A DNA stretch of 64,000 nt from Exophiala sp. HKRS030 (Eukaryota; Ascomycota; Eurotiomycetes; Chaetothyriales; Herpotrichiellaceae): contig JAHWDD010000002.1 in the NCBI GenBank assembly GCA_023897205.1, positions 7,130,001 to 7,194,000 on the forward strand, read 5' to 3'. Under the pieces are notes generated by a model. That model made no database searches and was not told where the DNA came from. It saw nothing but the letters and a program-made list of their open reading frames with translations. Both the position numbers and the translations under genes were made by a program. This document shows positions 1 to 10,063 of the stretch, piece by piece. Within the stretch, counting starts at the first letter, position 1. Every line of letters starts with the position of its first letter.

Positions 1-2464
1 TGTTGGCGTTCTTGGAAAATCTCCGTTCAGCTCGACTCAAGGAATGTGCTATCATGATTCAGAAGAATTTGCGTGCAAAGTACTACCGCCACAAGTACCT
101 CGATGCACGGCAATCTATCCTCGACTTCCAGGCTGCCACCAGGGCCTTCCTCGCCCGACGCAGAGCAGAAGAAACCAGACAGACTAAAGCAGCCACTGAT
201 CTTCAACGTATCTGGCGTGGTCACAAAGCACGCAAGAATTTCAATCAAATACGAAGTGACCTGGTCTTGTTTGAGTCGGTGGCAAAAGGTTACCTTTGCA
301 GAAGGAACATTCTCGAGAAGCGCATCGGCGATGCTGCAATCAAAATCCAAAGAGCTTTCCGATCGTGGCGGTCATTACGCGCCTGGAGACAGCACCGCAG
401 AAAAGTTGTCATTGTACAGAATCTGTGGCGTGGTAAGACTGCGAGGCGCGATTACAAGAAGATGCGTGAGGAAGCGCGAGATCTCAAACAAATTTCATAC
501 AAGCTCGAGAACAAAGTTGTGGAGCTTACTCAATCCCTTGGTGCGATCAAACGAGAAAACAAATCATTGGTCTCACAATTGGAGAATTACGAAGGTCAAT
601 TGAAGTCCTGGAGATCACGACACAATGCGTTGGAAACCCGATCCCGAGAGTTACAGACCGAGGCCAATCAAGCCGGCATTATTGCTGCGCGCTTGAGCGC
701 CCTTGAGGAGGAGCACGCGAAACTGCAGGCCAGTCATGATGAACAGATGGGCAACGCAAAGAGATTACAAGACGAAGACCGTAAACTTCGAGAGTCACTG
801 CAGTCGTCGAATGCTGAACTGGAGAAACTACGACAAGCCGTCTCGACGCACGACGGTGAGAGAGGCACTCTGCGCCAGCAAATCAACGAACTTCAAGATC
901 AGCTTGAGATTGCAAGAAGGGCTCCACCACCACCAGTTGCCACCAACGGTGTGAATGGTGAATATGCCAATGGAGTTCAACCTGCGAATGGTCTAATCAA
1001 CCTCGTTTCTTCCAAGAAGCCTTTGAAGAGACGAAGTGCTGGTGCCGCCGAACGTGTCGAGACCGATCGTTACAGTGGTGCCTTCAGTGCCCGTCCTGTC
1101 TCGATGGCCTTGGACACTCATGCGAAGACGTTGTCTGGTTCGACGTTCCATCCTGGTCTCGACAGTGTTGAGATGGAACTTGAGAATCTGCTTGCTCAAG
1201 AAGAGGAACTTAATGACGAAGTCACCATGGGTCTCATCCGTGGCATCAAGATTCCTCAGCCAGGGGCCAATCCCCCCCCTACAGATAAGGAGGTGTTGTT
1301 CCCATCTTACCTCATCAACTTGGTCACCTCTGAGATGTGGAATAATGGATTCGTCAAAGAATCTGAGCGCTTCCTTGCCAATGTGATGCAATCTATCCAG
1401 CAGGAAGTCATGCAACACGACGGGGATGAGGCCATCAACCCTGGCGCGTTCTGGCTGTCCAACGTCCATGAAATGCTTTCGTTTGTCTTCCTGGCCGAAG
1501 ATTGGTACGAAGCCCAGAAGACCGACAATTACGAATATGACCGGTTACTTGAGATTGTTAAGCATGATTTGGAAAGTTTGGAATTCAACATCTATCATAC
1601 TTGGATGAAGGTGTTGAAGAAGAAGTTACACAAGATGATCGTACCAGCCATTATCGAATCACAATCCCTTCCTGGTTTCGTCACGAACGAGAGCAATCGT
1701 TTCCTCGGCAAGCTGCTCCCATCCAACAACACGCCAGCATACAGTATGGACAACTTGTTGAGCTTGTTGAACAACGTCTTCAAAGCGATGAAGGCATACT
1801 ACCTCGAAGACTCCATCATCACGCAGACAGTTACCGAACTTCTTCGACTGGTTGGGGTCACGGCGTTCAATGACCTTTTGATGCGTAGGAATTTCTTGTC
1901 ATGGAAGCGTGGCCTCCAGATCAATTACAACATTACCCGAATCGAAGAATGGTGCAAGAGCCACGATATGCCCGAAGGAACCTTGCAACTCGAGCATCTC
2001 ATGCAGGCCACCAAGCTTCTGCAGCTGAAGAAGGCCACCTTGAACGACATTGAGATCATTCAAGACATTTGCTGGATGCTTTCCCCCAACCAGATCCAGA
2101 AACTCCTGAACCAATACCTTGTTGCTGATTATGAACAACCCATCAACGGTGAAATCATGAAGGCGGTGGCTTCGAGGGTCACAGAGAAGAGTGACGTTCT
2201 CCTCTTGGCTCCCGTCGACATGGAAGATAGTGGACCATATGAGATTGCCGAACCGAGAGTCATTACCGCCTTGGAGACTTATACTCCTTCATGTAAGTTG
2301 AACAACCTTCAGACTTTGTTGATGTGATGCTGACTTTTGTTTGATTAGGGCTACAAACACCTCGACTGAAACGACTGGCAGAGATCGTGTCGGCCCAAGC
2401 CATGGCTCAACAAGAAGGAGCCGTAGGGGTTGATGGGGTCATTGATGATGTCGAAGCCGCTTGA
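1..2464 (+). CDS. Class V myosin heavy chain, 3' part (5' truncated by window edge)
   Basis: Actin motor that carries secretory vesicles and organelles along actin cables to growth sites. Only the neck and tail are in the window, about 801 residues. The first residues match the post-motor segment (LAFLENLR). Six IQ motifs follow within about the first 150 residues (for example IMIQKNLRAKYYR and IKIQRAFRSW), which is the class V number. A coiled coil spans roughly residues 150-310. A DIL-type globular cargo-binding tail spans about 400 to the end (WLSNVHEMLSFVFLAEDWYEA). The main open frame reaches a stop at 2327, but a GTAAGT donor at 2293 and a TTGATTAG acceptor ending at 2348 join in phase to a short last exon that stops at 2464, giving the tail ending ...GVDGVIDDVEAA. 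I therefore place an intron at 2293-2348. The motor domain lies before base 1. The family assignment is secure; the last exon is inferred. Confidence 0.95.
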
Positions 2465-3121
2465 TTCTGTTGGTTGCTTCGATTCACTTCGGCCCAAGGG
2501 GAGGGGGGCTCATCAATTTTTGGTTCTTTTTTTTCCCAAAGAGAGAAACGTCATACACATAGCATGATGATGTCTTTTTGAGTTATTTCACCTAGGTACA
2601 ATGTTTTAAAACAGCCATGCGGGATAGACAATACCTCGTACATGTGTGTGTGTCTCTGTGTGTTGAATTATTCCACGAAATAGATTCGAGGTGTGGAGAG
2701 AGAGAGAGAGGAAATTTATGAAATCAATTCTAATTCTACACAGACGAAGACAAAGACAAAGACAAAGACGCTTCAAGAGTTAGTACAAGAGCAGTGTTTG
2801 TTACACCTGTGTATTGATTTGATTGATAGCCTGACAGGTACACCCGAGAACCCCTTTCCACAGGGGCATATTCATATGGTGCATTGCCGGCATCAACAAC
2901 CCAGCCCGGTCTATGCAGTTCCTGCATTCTGCTAAACAGACCCTTCAGAAAGTTGCTGCCCGAGGAGGTCTGTCGGTAGTGCATGACTCTCTCCCAGTTG
3001 CCCACGAATGTACAATGCTGGTTTTTTCTTGCTGGAGAGAGAGCCAGCCCAGTCCCCTCGGCTGTTTGGTTTTGTCAGACTCTGAAATCACTCTTTTCCT
3101 TTCCCAGACCTCGTGATGGGT
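2465..3121. other. Myosin 3' flank with simple repeats
   Basis: Non-coding flank with no convincing ORF. It holds a TG-rich run near 2644-2662, a GA run near 2696-2712 and about four AGACAA units near 2744-2770. The first part is probably the myosin 3' UTR. Confidence 0.6.
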
Positions 3122-3700
3122 CTATGCCACAGGTCTGTAAAATCGACCCTGGGCACTGATTCTGAGCCGCCAGATTCTTTCAAGAATGTCGTCTGGTTTC
3201 GAAAATTCCTCGCCCAAGACGGCAGTCTGATTTCTCTGGGCACCTAGCCGAAGGAAAGTCTTCACAAGTGCTTGGACGGCAACGGCCTCTCTGACATTTA
3301 CGGGAGAAAATCGAAATGTCGGTGACGGACCTTGCGAGACAGGAGTTTGCCACGTCGATGAAGTGGGTACAGTCTTTGAGTTGGAAAAACTGTCCCCTCT
3401 CGTTACGAAATCGTAATGGAAGATTTTTTCGCTCATCATCACCCGTCGGAAGCGTGGCGGGTTCGATGTTTGCTGGAAGAATTACAGACGATTGCTGTAG
3501 AACAAGTTCGTTCGTGTGTCGACCGAGTTTTGTCGTGAACCCCGGAAATTCAGGCCCGGCGATGTCTGAGGTTGTCGTGCTTGGAGAGTAGGCTCCAGCA
3601 ACGACTTGCCCGTCATACCGCGACCAATCTTTGTGAGGAAGAAGGGCCCTGCTTGGGCAGGAAAGTCGCTCAACATTTGATGTATGTACATGTCAGGCAC
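3122..3700 (-). pseudogene. Degraded SF1 (UPF1/DNA2-like) helicase fragment, copy A
   Basis: Two minus-strand reading frames, 3700-3482 and 3442-3122, each resemble part of the C-terminal half of superfamily 1 helicases. The first carries DFPAQAGPFFLTKIG, where a motif III (GDxxQ) is expected, followed by GKSLLEPTL, like the SLxERL segment that follows motif III. The second carries GPSPTFRFSPV and EAVAVQALVKTFLRLGAQ, then TAVL as in motif IV. Both pieces align with a second fragment on the plus strand near 42.6-43.0 kb (GAFYLTDIG, GRSLLERCL, GPSRAFRFSTV, EAQAVSALVRTLL), so the two are copies of one family. There is no Walker A region, the frame shifts between the pieces, and no start or splice model rescues it. 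It is a relic rather than a gene. Confidence 0.65.
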
Positions 3701-4769
3701 ATGGAAGTTGGGACCTCATGATTCTTTGAGTGTTGTCCAACTTCGCTTCGACCGTGACTTGCTGCGTGGCCACTCCGGGTTGTTCTGATTTCTCCGGATA
3801 CCTTACACCTTCTCAAAAAAAGCATCAGGTTGGACCGAGTTCCTCGGCCTGCCACGCCTCCTTCTCTTCCCCTTCGGCTGCCTTTGAGGCAATGGATCGT
3901 AAAGCACAAAGTCTGAAATGTCCTTGGGGGGTTTTTTTTCGAGGCAAGAGAATGGCAAACCAAATCCTATCCCAGGACTCGCACTGTTTACACCTCTCGG
4001 AAGTCACTTGCTCTTCAACGATCCCAGTCCATGTGAGCTGGCCTGCATGGATTGATCGTGGTCGTGTCGACGAGTAGGGGTTGTCGGTTGATCCACATCG
4101 TAAACACGACGTGGTTTTGCCAGGTCGACTGTGCGCCATGTTGAACGGATGAGGGCGAAGAAAGGGTCTGTTGACATGCGCGATCAGCATCGGCAGTAAG
4201 CTTCAACATCAGCTGTACCTCACTCTGAGGGTGCGAGAGTATGCGGACGAGACATTTTCGTCAAGGCATGACCAGGAAATGCTTGATAAAAGTCTGCGGA
4301 CGATGTCGTTTCGCGTTGGTATGCTTCGAAGTATATCGCTGACGATAGCGTCGTTTTATGCTGCTGACCGGCATGTTTCCTTGTCGGCCTCTTTCTCGAT
4401 ACTCTCACCAAGAGGTAAACAGAGTATATATCCCAATTCAATATCTCTCGCATCTTAGATTGCCGAAAAGGATGCGTCGGTCGTTCTCTTTCAAAAGAGT
4501 CGATTGATTGGGTAGGGATAAAGAGTTGGAGAGAGATAGAGAGTGTGTGTGAGACGAAAAAAGGGATAATATATATATATATATATACCGTTGCCCCTTG
4601 AATAGGAGCTCCAGGAATGCCAGGAAGGCCAGGAGGACCAAGAGAATTGATAGAGAGAGAACCGATAAAGACATTGCCATACTGTTTTTTCTTTCTTCTT
4701 TATCGGCTTGATGGAAAGAGGTCATTCTTGAAGTCTCTTGCATGAAATCATAAAAGGATGTTGTTGTTA
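3701..4769. other. Gene-free stretch, low-complexity tracts
   Basis: No supported gene. Contains a GA/GT-rich tract near 4529-4553 and an AT dinucleotide run at about 4569-4587. The overlapping short ORFs show no recognisable domain. Confidence 0.5.
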
Positions 4770-6137
4770 CTAATAATCATCATCATCGTATTGTTCTTCT
4801 TCTTCTTCTTCTTCTTCTTCTTCTTCTTCTTCTTCTTCTTCCTCCTCCACCTCCACCATAGTCTTTCCTCGCGACTCGAAAGCATATCTCACAACGGTGG
4901 CCATCTTCTTTTCATCTTCTGACGGCTGTATGTCAGGGTAGTTGCCCAGGGCATCTGTAGCTGCGGTATGTTCTTCCCAGGTATCTCCAAATTCAACAGC
5001 CAGTGCTTCTACCATGCTCCTCCTTGCCCATTTTCCCGGTGTGGCCCAGGTTCGATCTGAGAAGATTTGGTCTCTGTCATTCTCCCACCCAGAAACGTTG
5101 TACCGACGGCGTCGAAACATTGTCAAGAGTGCGTGGATGTAAAGATATCGCTTGGATGGTCTTGCGGCCGTCTGGAATTGGAGGCGCTTATTGTGGATGC
5201 TGGTTCGATATGTCGTCTCCGTTGCTCCGCACACTTTTTCCAGTAGTTGTTCACACAAAATGACACTAATGAACTCATTGTTGTCAGTTGGGTCTGGGAT
5301 TATCACCATGCGCCCATCGTCAAATTTCTCTTCCAGTGTCTCTTCCATCATGATGCCATTTCAGTCGGACCATATGATGCCGAATCCTTCGCTGGGTTTC
5401 ACGCCGAACAGGTAGCTGACGTTGACTTCGCCGACCATGGGTGGAACAATATGCGCCGTTCTTATTAATCTTTTGTGGTGTGCGCGTCCACTAACTGGAC
5501 ACCATAGCTCCGGGCCGGCCTCTTCATCACATGTCTCCAAGAGCCGGGAGCCTTCGAATTGATAGGTCTTTATCAGGCGGGTTCGGAATGACAATTGCTC
5601 ATTTCCAGTCCGTTGTGACTTGTTGTCGTAGAACCTTCCTGCAGGGGCAGGGAAGTTCTTAGTCAAAGACATCATGTATGCTTCGCCCAACTTGACGTGG
5701 CTGAGCTGCCCACGCATGCCGTAATCTATGCGGACACGACTGGATGCCAGAGTTGCACGTTCGCGAAGAATGATACGGTCATTATCGTCCAAGTCTTTCA
5801 GTGCTCTTTTGAGCTCACTTCTTTCTTCTCTTGTGGCCTTTTCTTGAGCCTGCATCGTCGCTTTTCGGACGTCATTGAGATGACTCTGCATCTCGTCTAT
5901 CAGTGCTGCACGCTCTTCAATGTATGATGAAACTCGAGAGGTATCATCGCCTGTATTCTCGTCCGATGATTTTGAAATTGCCCTGAGCCGCCCTTCGATC
6001 TGCCCTGCGTTCTTGTCGATAGTCGCACTGATTTTCCGGATGGCCGTTGGGGTTTTGAAGTTGCTCAAACCGAGTCTCACAGTCCCTCGTTTGGATTCGC
6101 GACGCTCATCGGCAGCATCGGTGCTTGATTCAAACAT
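4770..6137 (-). pseudogene. HNH-endonuclease-domain protein interrupted by one in-frame TGA
   Basis: Fungal HNH_2-type protein, about 452 codons if read through. The N-terminal part (about residues 1-150) is a charged, probably coiled-coil region. The nuclease domain follows: WCPVSG, then TAHIVPP, SYLFG, the segment after the stop NGIMMEETLEEKFDDGR, and VIIPD. A single TGA at 5363-5361 separates the AHIVP half from the NG...FDDG half. The frame on both sides is the same and the domain consensus runs straight across it, so an intron is unlikely; a CGA (Arg) to TGA change would explain it. The downstream part has an ATG at 5351-5349, but that product would lack the first half of the domain. The C-terminus is a run of glutamates coded by a TTC repeat on the plus strand, then QYDDDDY. 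A TATA-like element lies about 150 bp upstream (6287-6295). It could be a recent pseudogene, a readthrough gene or a sequencing error. Confidence 0.8.
4794..4841 (-). repeat. GAA/TTC trinucleotide repeat coding poly-Glu
   Basis: Sixteen uninterrupted TTC units on the plus strand code for glutamate on the minus strand at the 3' end of the HNH gene; more interrupted Glu/Val codons flank them. Such runs are prone to length change. Confidence 0.9.
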
Positions 6138-7021
6138 CTTGTAGAGTTTCTCGAAGGAGGAGTGGTCGGCGTCAGAGGTATGTATATGACTTTGTCGAGT
6201 TGTTCACAAAGGATAACCGAAATCCGCAAAGCATGATCTTGATCACATTGATCGAGAAGTAAGATCCATGTTCACCATCCGTGTGGTTTTATATAGGGCC
6301 TTGTAGGTCCTCGCAGGTCCTCACGCTCTCCAGTCGTTGAAAAGTCTGCTGCCGTTTGACTTTCTGTGATGGACCTTGAAAGAGAATCTTGTGCAAAGGA
6401 AATAGGCAGACAAAAGCGACCCGACGGTTGAGCGGGATCCAAAAACCCTCAAGATCCAAAAGGGATGGCCAGAATAGTAATACGTGGTTTTACCGATCCT
6501 TTTGATGGATATGTTGGTATGAACGGTTTGAGTGGAGGAACGAGGAATTTGGAAAGAGAGAAAGGTGGAGTTGTGGAAGAGCTTAAGCAGTTTCCGATGA
6601 TGAAGGGTTCAATGAGCAAGGAAAGGGGAAGTGGGCAGTGACTCGTCGACGAACAGGCAAAGGAGCGACGGACAGGCATTCAAGGAAAAAGATGAATAGG
6701 GTGTACGTGAAGTTGCACATAAAAGTGGGACTGCAGGGATGAAGAGACACAGGTGATGCCTGAGGCAGAATGTGGAACAGACTCAATCAACATCATGACT
6801 CACAACATCAAGCTGGTGCTTGAAACCTTTGAGACATGGTCACCGGCGTTTGACAAGGAATAGTCACCAACATTGCATAAGAGGAGACAGTACTCAAGTG
6901 AAAGATCATTTGCCTTCCATACAGATGCCTGTATTTGCGTGACTGCTATAGCAATCTACCACATAGCGCCGTAGTTGGGAGGGAGGGAAGAAAAGGTCGT
7001 TGCTGTTACTGGCGTTGTCTT
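6138..7021. other. Intergenic, between HNH 5' end and monooxygenase 3' end
   Basis: Apart from the TATA-like element I see no gene or repeat here. The small ORFs have no recognisable domain. Confidence 0.5.
6287..6296 (-). promoter_or_regulatory. TATA-like box upstream of HNH gene
   Basis: The minus strand reads CTATATAAAA about 150 bp before the ATG at 6137. The position and sequence fit a core promoter; this is inferred from sequence only. Confidence 0.4.
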
Positions 7022-9021
7022 TCAAGACCACATATTCAACAAGACACCCTGAACCATCAAGCCCACGGCACCAAGCAGGACAACCCCCAGTGCCGTCCTG
7101 CTCAGCCTGGTCTCTTCAACCACACGGCCTATCTTGGTGACCTTGTTGGTACTCTTGAGGACTTCAATGTTGTACCCTGCCGACCCATAGGCGTCGTAAT
7201 CTGCCCAGTCGATGGATGACAAGTTCTTTTGATAATCGACGGCCGTGCCAGACCAGTTGTTCGTGATAATCCCGTCTTCGCGTCGCCACCACGACGTGCA
7301 TGCGGGATCGGCAAACGAGGTCTGCTGTAATGCGAGCTGGAGTTCGTGACAATACGACACTGTCCTCTCTTCCGAGGGGCAGAGGGCCAAAGTCTCGCCT
7401 CGGCGTCGTGCTTGAAGAACTTTGTCTATGAGCACAGAAAGGTAGCGTGTTTGAGCTTCAATGACAAGAATGAGGGAGTTGTGCGAGAGATTCGTATTGG
7501 GTCCGTAGAGCAGACCAAAGTTGGGGAGGTCGGGGACCGTGACACCCTTGTATGCGTGCGAGGCTTTGGACCACACGTCTTCCAGTGGTCGATTGTTGCG
7601 GCCTGTGATTTTGATTGGGGACAGAAAGCCGAATGTGTCGAACCCCGTGGCGAGGACGATGAGATCGAACTCGTTGGCTGTGTCGTGATTGACAAATTTG
7701 ATCCCCGATGAAGTGAAACATTCGATCGGGCCAGTCTCGAGATGTACGTTCGGTCGCGTCAACGTAAGGTAATAGTCGTCGCTGATGACGGTGCGCTTGC
7801 ACCCCGGATGGTATTTGGGGGTCACCTTGTCCCACAGGTCAGGACGATCGGCCAATTGCTCTCGTATCAAATTGTAGTTCAGGTGACGCATGTGATCGGC
7901 ATTGGACGAGTCTGCGTCGGTCACGGCCGCGTGGAAGGTTTCACGTAGGTCCATGGCCTCGGCTCGTCCTCTCCAGCGAGCTGGTGGGAAATAGGTGTAC
8001 AATAGACGGGTCGAGGATGAGATCTTTGAGTCGTGCCGGGGAATGACCCATGCTGGGGTCCTTTGGCATATGGTCACTTGGGCCGCCACTTTGGCGACCT
8101 CGGGGGCGATTTGAGCTGTAGTTGCACCTAGTAGCGCCTAGCGTTAGTGATATGACCCTCCCTTGGAAAAGCTGTTTGGCCTCATACCTGTTCCAATGAT
8201 GGCAATGCGCTTGCCTCTCATGTCGTAACTCCAATCCCATCGAGCCGAATGCATCATCTTGCCTTCAAACTCGTTGTACCCTGGCACATTGATTCCTTTG
8301 GGCTTGTTGAGCTGTCCCGTAGCTCCGACCAAGAAGTCACTCGTGATCTTGTATGATGAGGAAAACTCGGACTCCTTACCGCCTCCTACCGACACTGTGA
8401 CTTCCCATTTGCACGTAGTGTCGTTCCAGTTTGCAGCGTCGACGGCGGTATGGAATCGAGCATATTTGTATAGACCATACTTTTGAGCTACATCAGTGAG
8501 GTAGTCCTGTTCAATAGAAATCAGCTCATCGTCTCCTTCTTTTTAGTCATATTTTGCCAGCTCGACATACCAAGATCTCTTCTTGACCAGGATACCGTCG
8601 TGACCATTGGGGGTTTTGTGCGAATGAGTAAGAGTAGAGAACACTAAAGACATCACAGCAACAGCCGGGAAATTTGTTGTCGCGCCTTGAAAGATTCATC
8701 AACAATGTGTCCGACAAGTCATCATAAATCGCTTTTGTCATAGCCAACTTACCAGGTGCCACCAAAGCCTCCACTCTTTTCCACTATGATGAAGTTTCTG
8801 ATTTGCCGCTTCACCAAAAGGTCAATGGCAATACACATTCCAGATATGCCCCCGCCAATAATTACCACGGCGATGTTGGTAAAGTTGTCATTGCTAACGG
8901 TAGCTTCTGGCCACGGCAAGGTCGAATCAATTGCAGCAGTGTGTCGGCGATGAAGGGGGAGATAACCTGAAACTCCCGACTTCTCAGAGTCAGAAAGTTG
9001 AATGGTACTGGCTCTCAACAT
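7022..9021 (-). CDS. Flavin-containing monooxygenase, Baeyer-Villiger type
   Basis: FAD- and NADPH-dependent oxygenase of the cyclohexanone/phenylacetone monooxygenase group, inserting oxygen next to a carbonyl; the substrate is unknown. Four exons join in phase: 9021-8753, 8685-8571, 8506-8188 and 8127-7022 (602 residues), with introns of 67, 64 and 60 nt that have good GT/AG borders. Visible motifs are the FAD Rossmann GGGISG (about 56-61), GGTWRDNKFPG spanning the first splice, the Baeyer-Villiger fingerprint FxGxxxHxxxWD at 208-219 (FEGKMMHSARWD), and the NADPH Rossmann IIGTGATT (about 231-238), also spanning a splice. A hydrophobic C-terminal stretch (GVVLLGAVGLMVQGVLL) suggests membrane anchoring. 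A TATA-like TTATATAA lies about 90 bp upstream (9108-9115). The neighbouring transcription-factor-like gene on the same strand could be a partner, but this is not shown. Confidence 0.92.
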
Positions 9022-10063
9022 GATGTACAGTGCTTGGTTTGGAGTGGAATGCTAATATTGAACGATATGATTTAGACCTGACAAAGAACGCGGGAACACA
9101 CTAGATGTTATATAAAAAACCTGGCCTACTTCTATTGTTGTAGGAGAGTCAACAACATGATTGTACAAGATGCCGTACCCCAGAAAAGGCAACATTCAGA
9201 CATGTCGGGGTATGAGTGGCTTTCGTGCCGCTCTTTGTTCTGATGATTAGCGGAAAGGTAATAAGATGTGATACGGCATATGGTAATTTCCAAGTAGATG
9301 CTCAGTCATGATGCATCGGTGTCGGTATGAGCTGGATCATGGTATGTACCGGATGCGGAAGTCTGGTATCAAGTGCTCACATAGATATCGATCTACACTT
9401 ACTGACATGTATGTCGTTCAAAGAGGGATGGGACGGACTGATGTTTTCATTGGCTGATCATGGGGCTTCAATCTGAAGAGGAGGCCAATCGGCGATTCCT
9501 AGTGTGAGGCTGTCCATTCCTAATCCGGTAGCTGGCTCTCCTCGACAGACCGGGGTCAACCCCCGGTACCGACCCCGATTTTTCATTGTTCCGAAGGCCA
9601 GGCTCGTCTTCCATTGGTGGCTAGTACTCAGATCTGTGTTGCATTGGACAGCATTCAGGCTTCGCTGCAGACTTCGAGACTCTCGCCAAACACTTCTCGC
9701 ATGCATCCGATGCGGGAGGGCTTTAACCTCGACCACGAGTTAAGACCGAGTGTGCCGAGGTGCTCATCTATTCGCCGAGTATTGAACCTCAATCAAGGTG
9801 TCTTCCGCAATGACGGGCAAAAAAGCCTTGTCATATTTCAGCGCGTCGTCTTTTTCCAAAACGGCTCGGTAACACCTCACAAGCCTGTCAAGGAAGTCGG
9901 TTGCCACAACCCGAACTGGGCTGTTCGAGATGATTTCTAAGCTCCCGACTGTTCCCCCGCCTTTGTGCCAGCTTTGTGTACAGCAAAGGGTATTTGAATG
10001 CTGGGCGGTTTTATTGTGTTGGTAATGGTGACGCGTAACAGGACCTCCGACAAGGCCACCCTT
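9022..10063. other. Intergenic, upstream of monooxygenase
   Basis: About 1 kb without a supported gene. A TATA-like TTATATAAAAAA lies at 9108-9119. The stretch from about 9450 to 9940 is open in several frames, but no domain is recognisable. Confidence 0.5.
9108..9119 (-). promoter_or_regulatory. TATA-like box upstream of monooxygenase
   Basis: TTATATAAAAAA on the plus strand, with TATATAA readable on the minus strand, about 90 bp before the monooxygenase ATG at 9021. Confidence 0.4.

Noticed and set aside
3825..4190. Extension of helicase relic A upstream into a Walker A region
   Set aside because: A GKTT-like piece occurs there but without the surrounding GxxGxGK(S/T) pattern or helicase motif I context.
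5361..5363. Intron removing the in-frame TGA of the HNH gene
   Set aside because: The HNH consensus continues directly on both sides, so any intron would delete needed domain residues.
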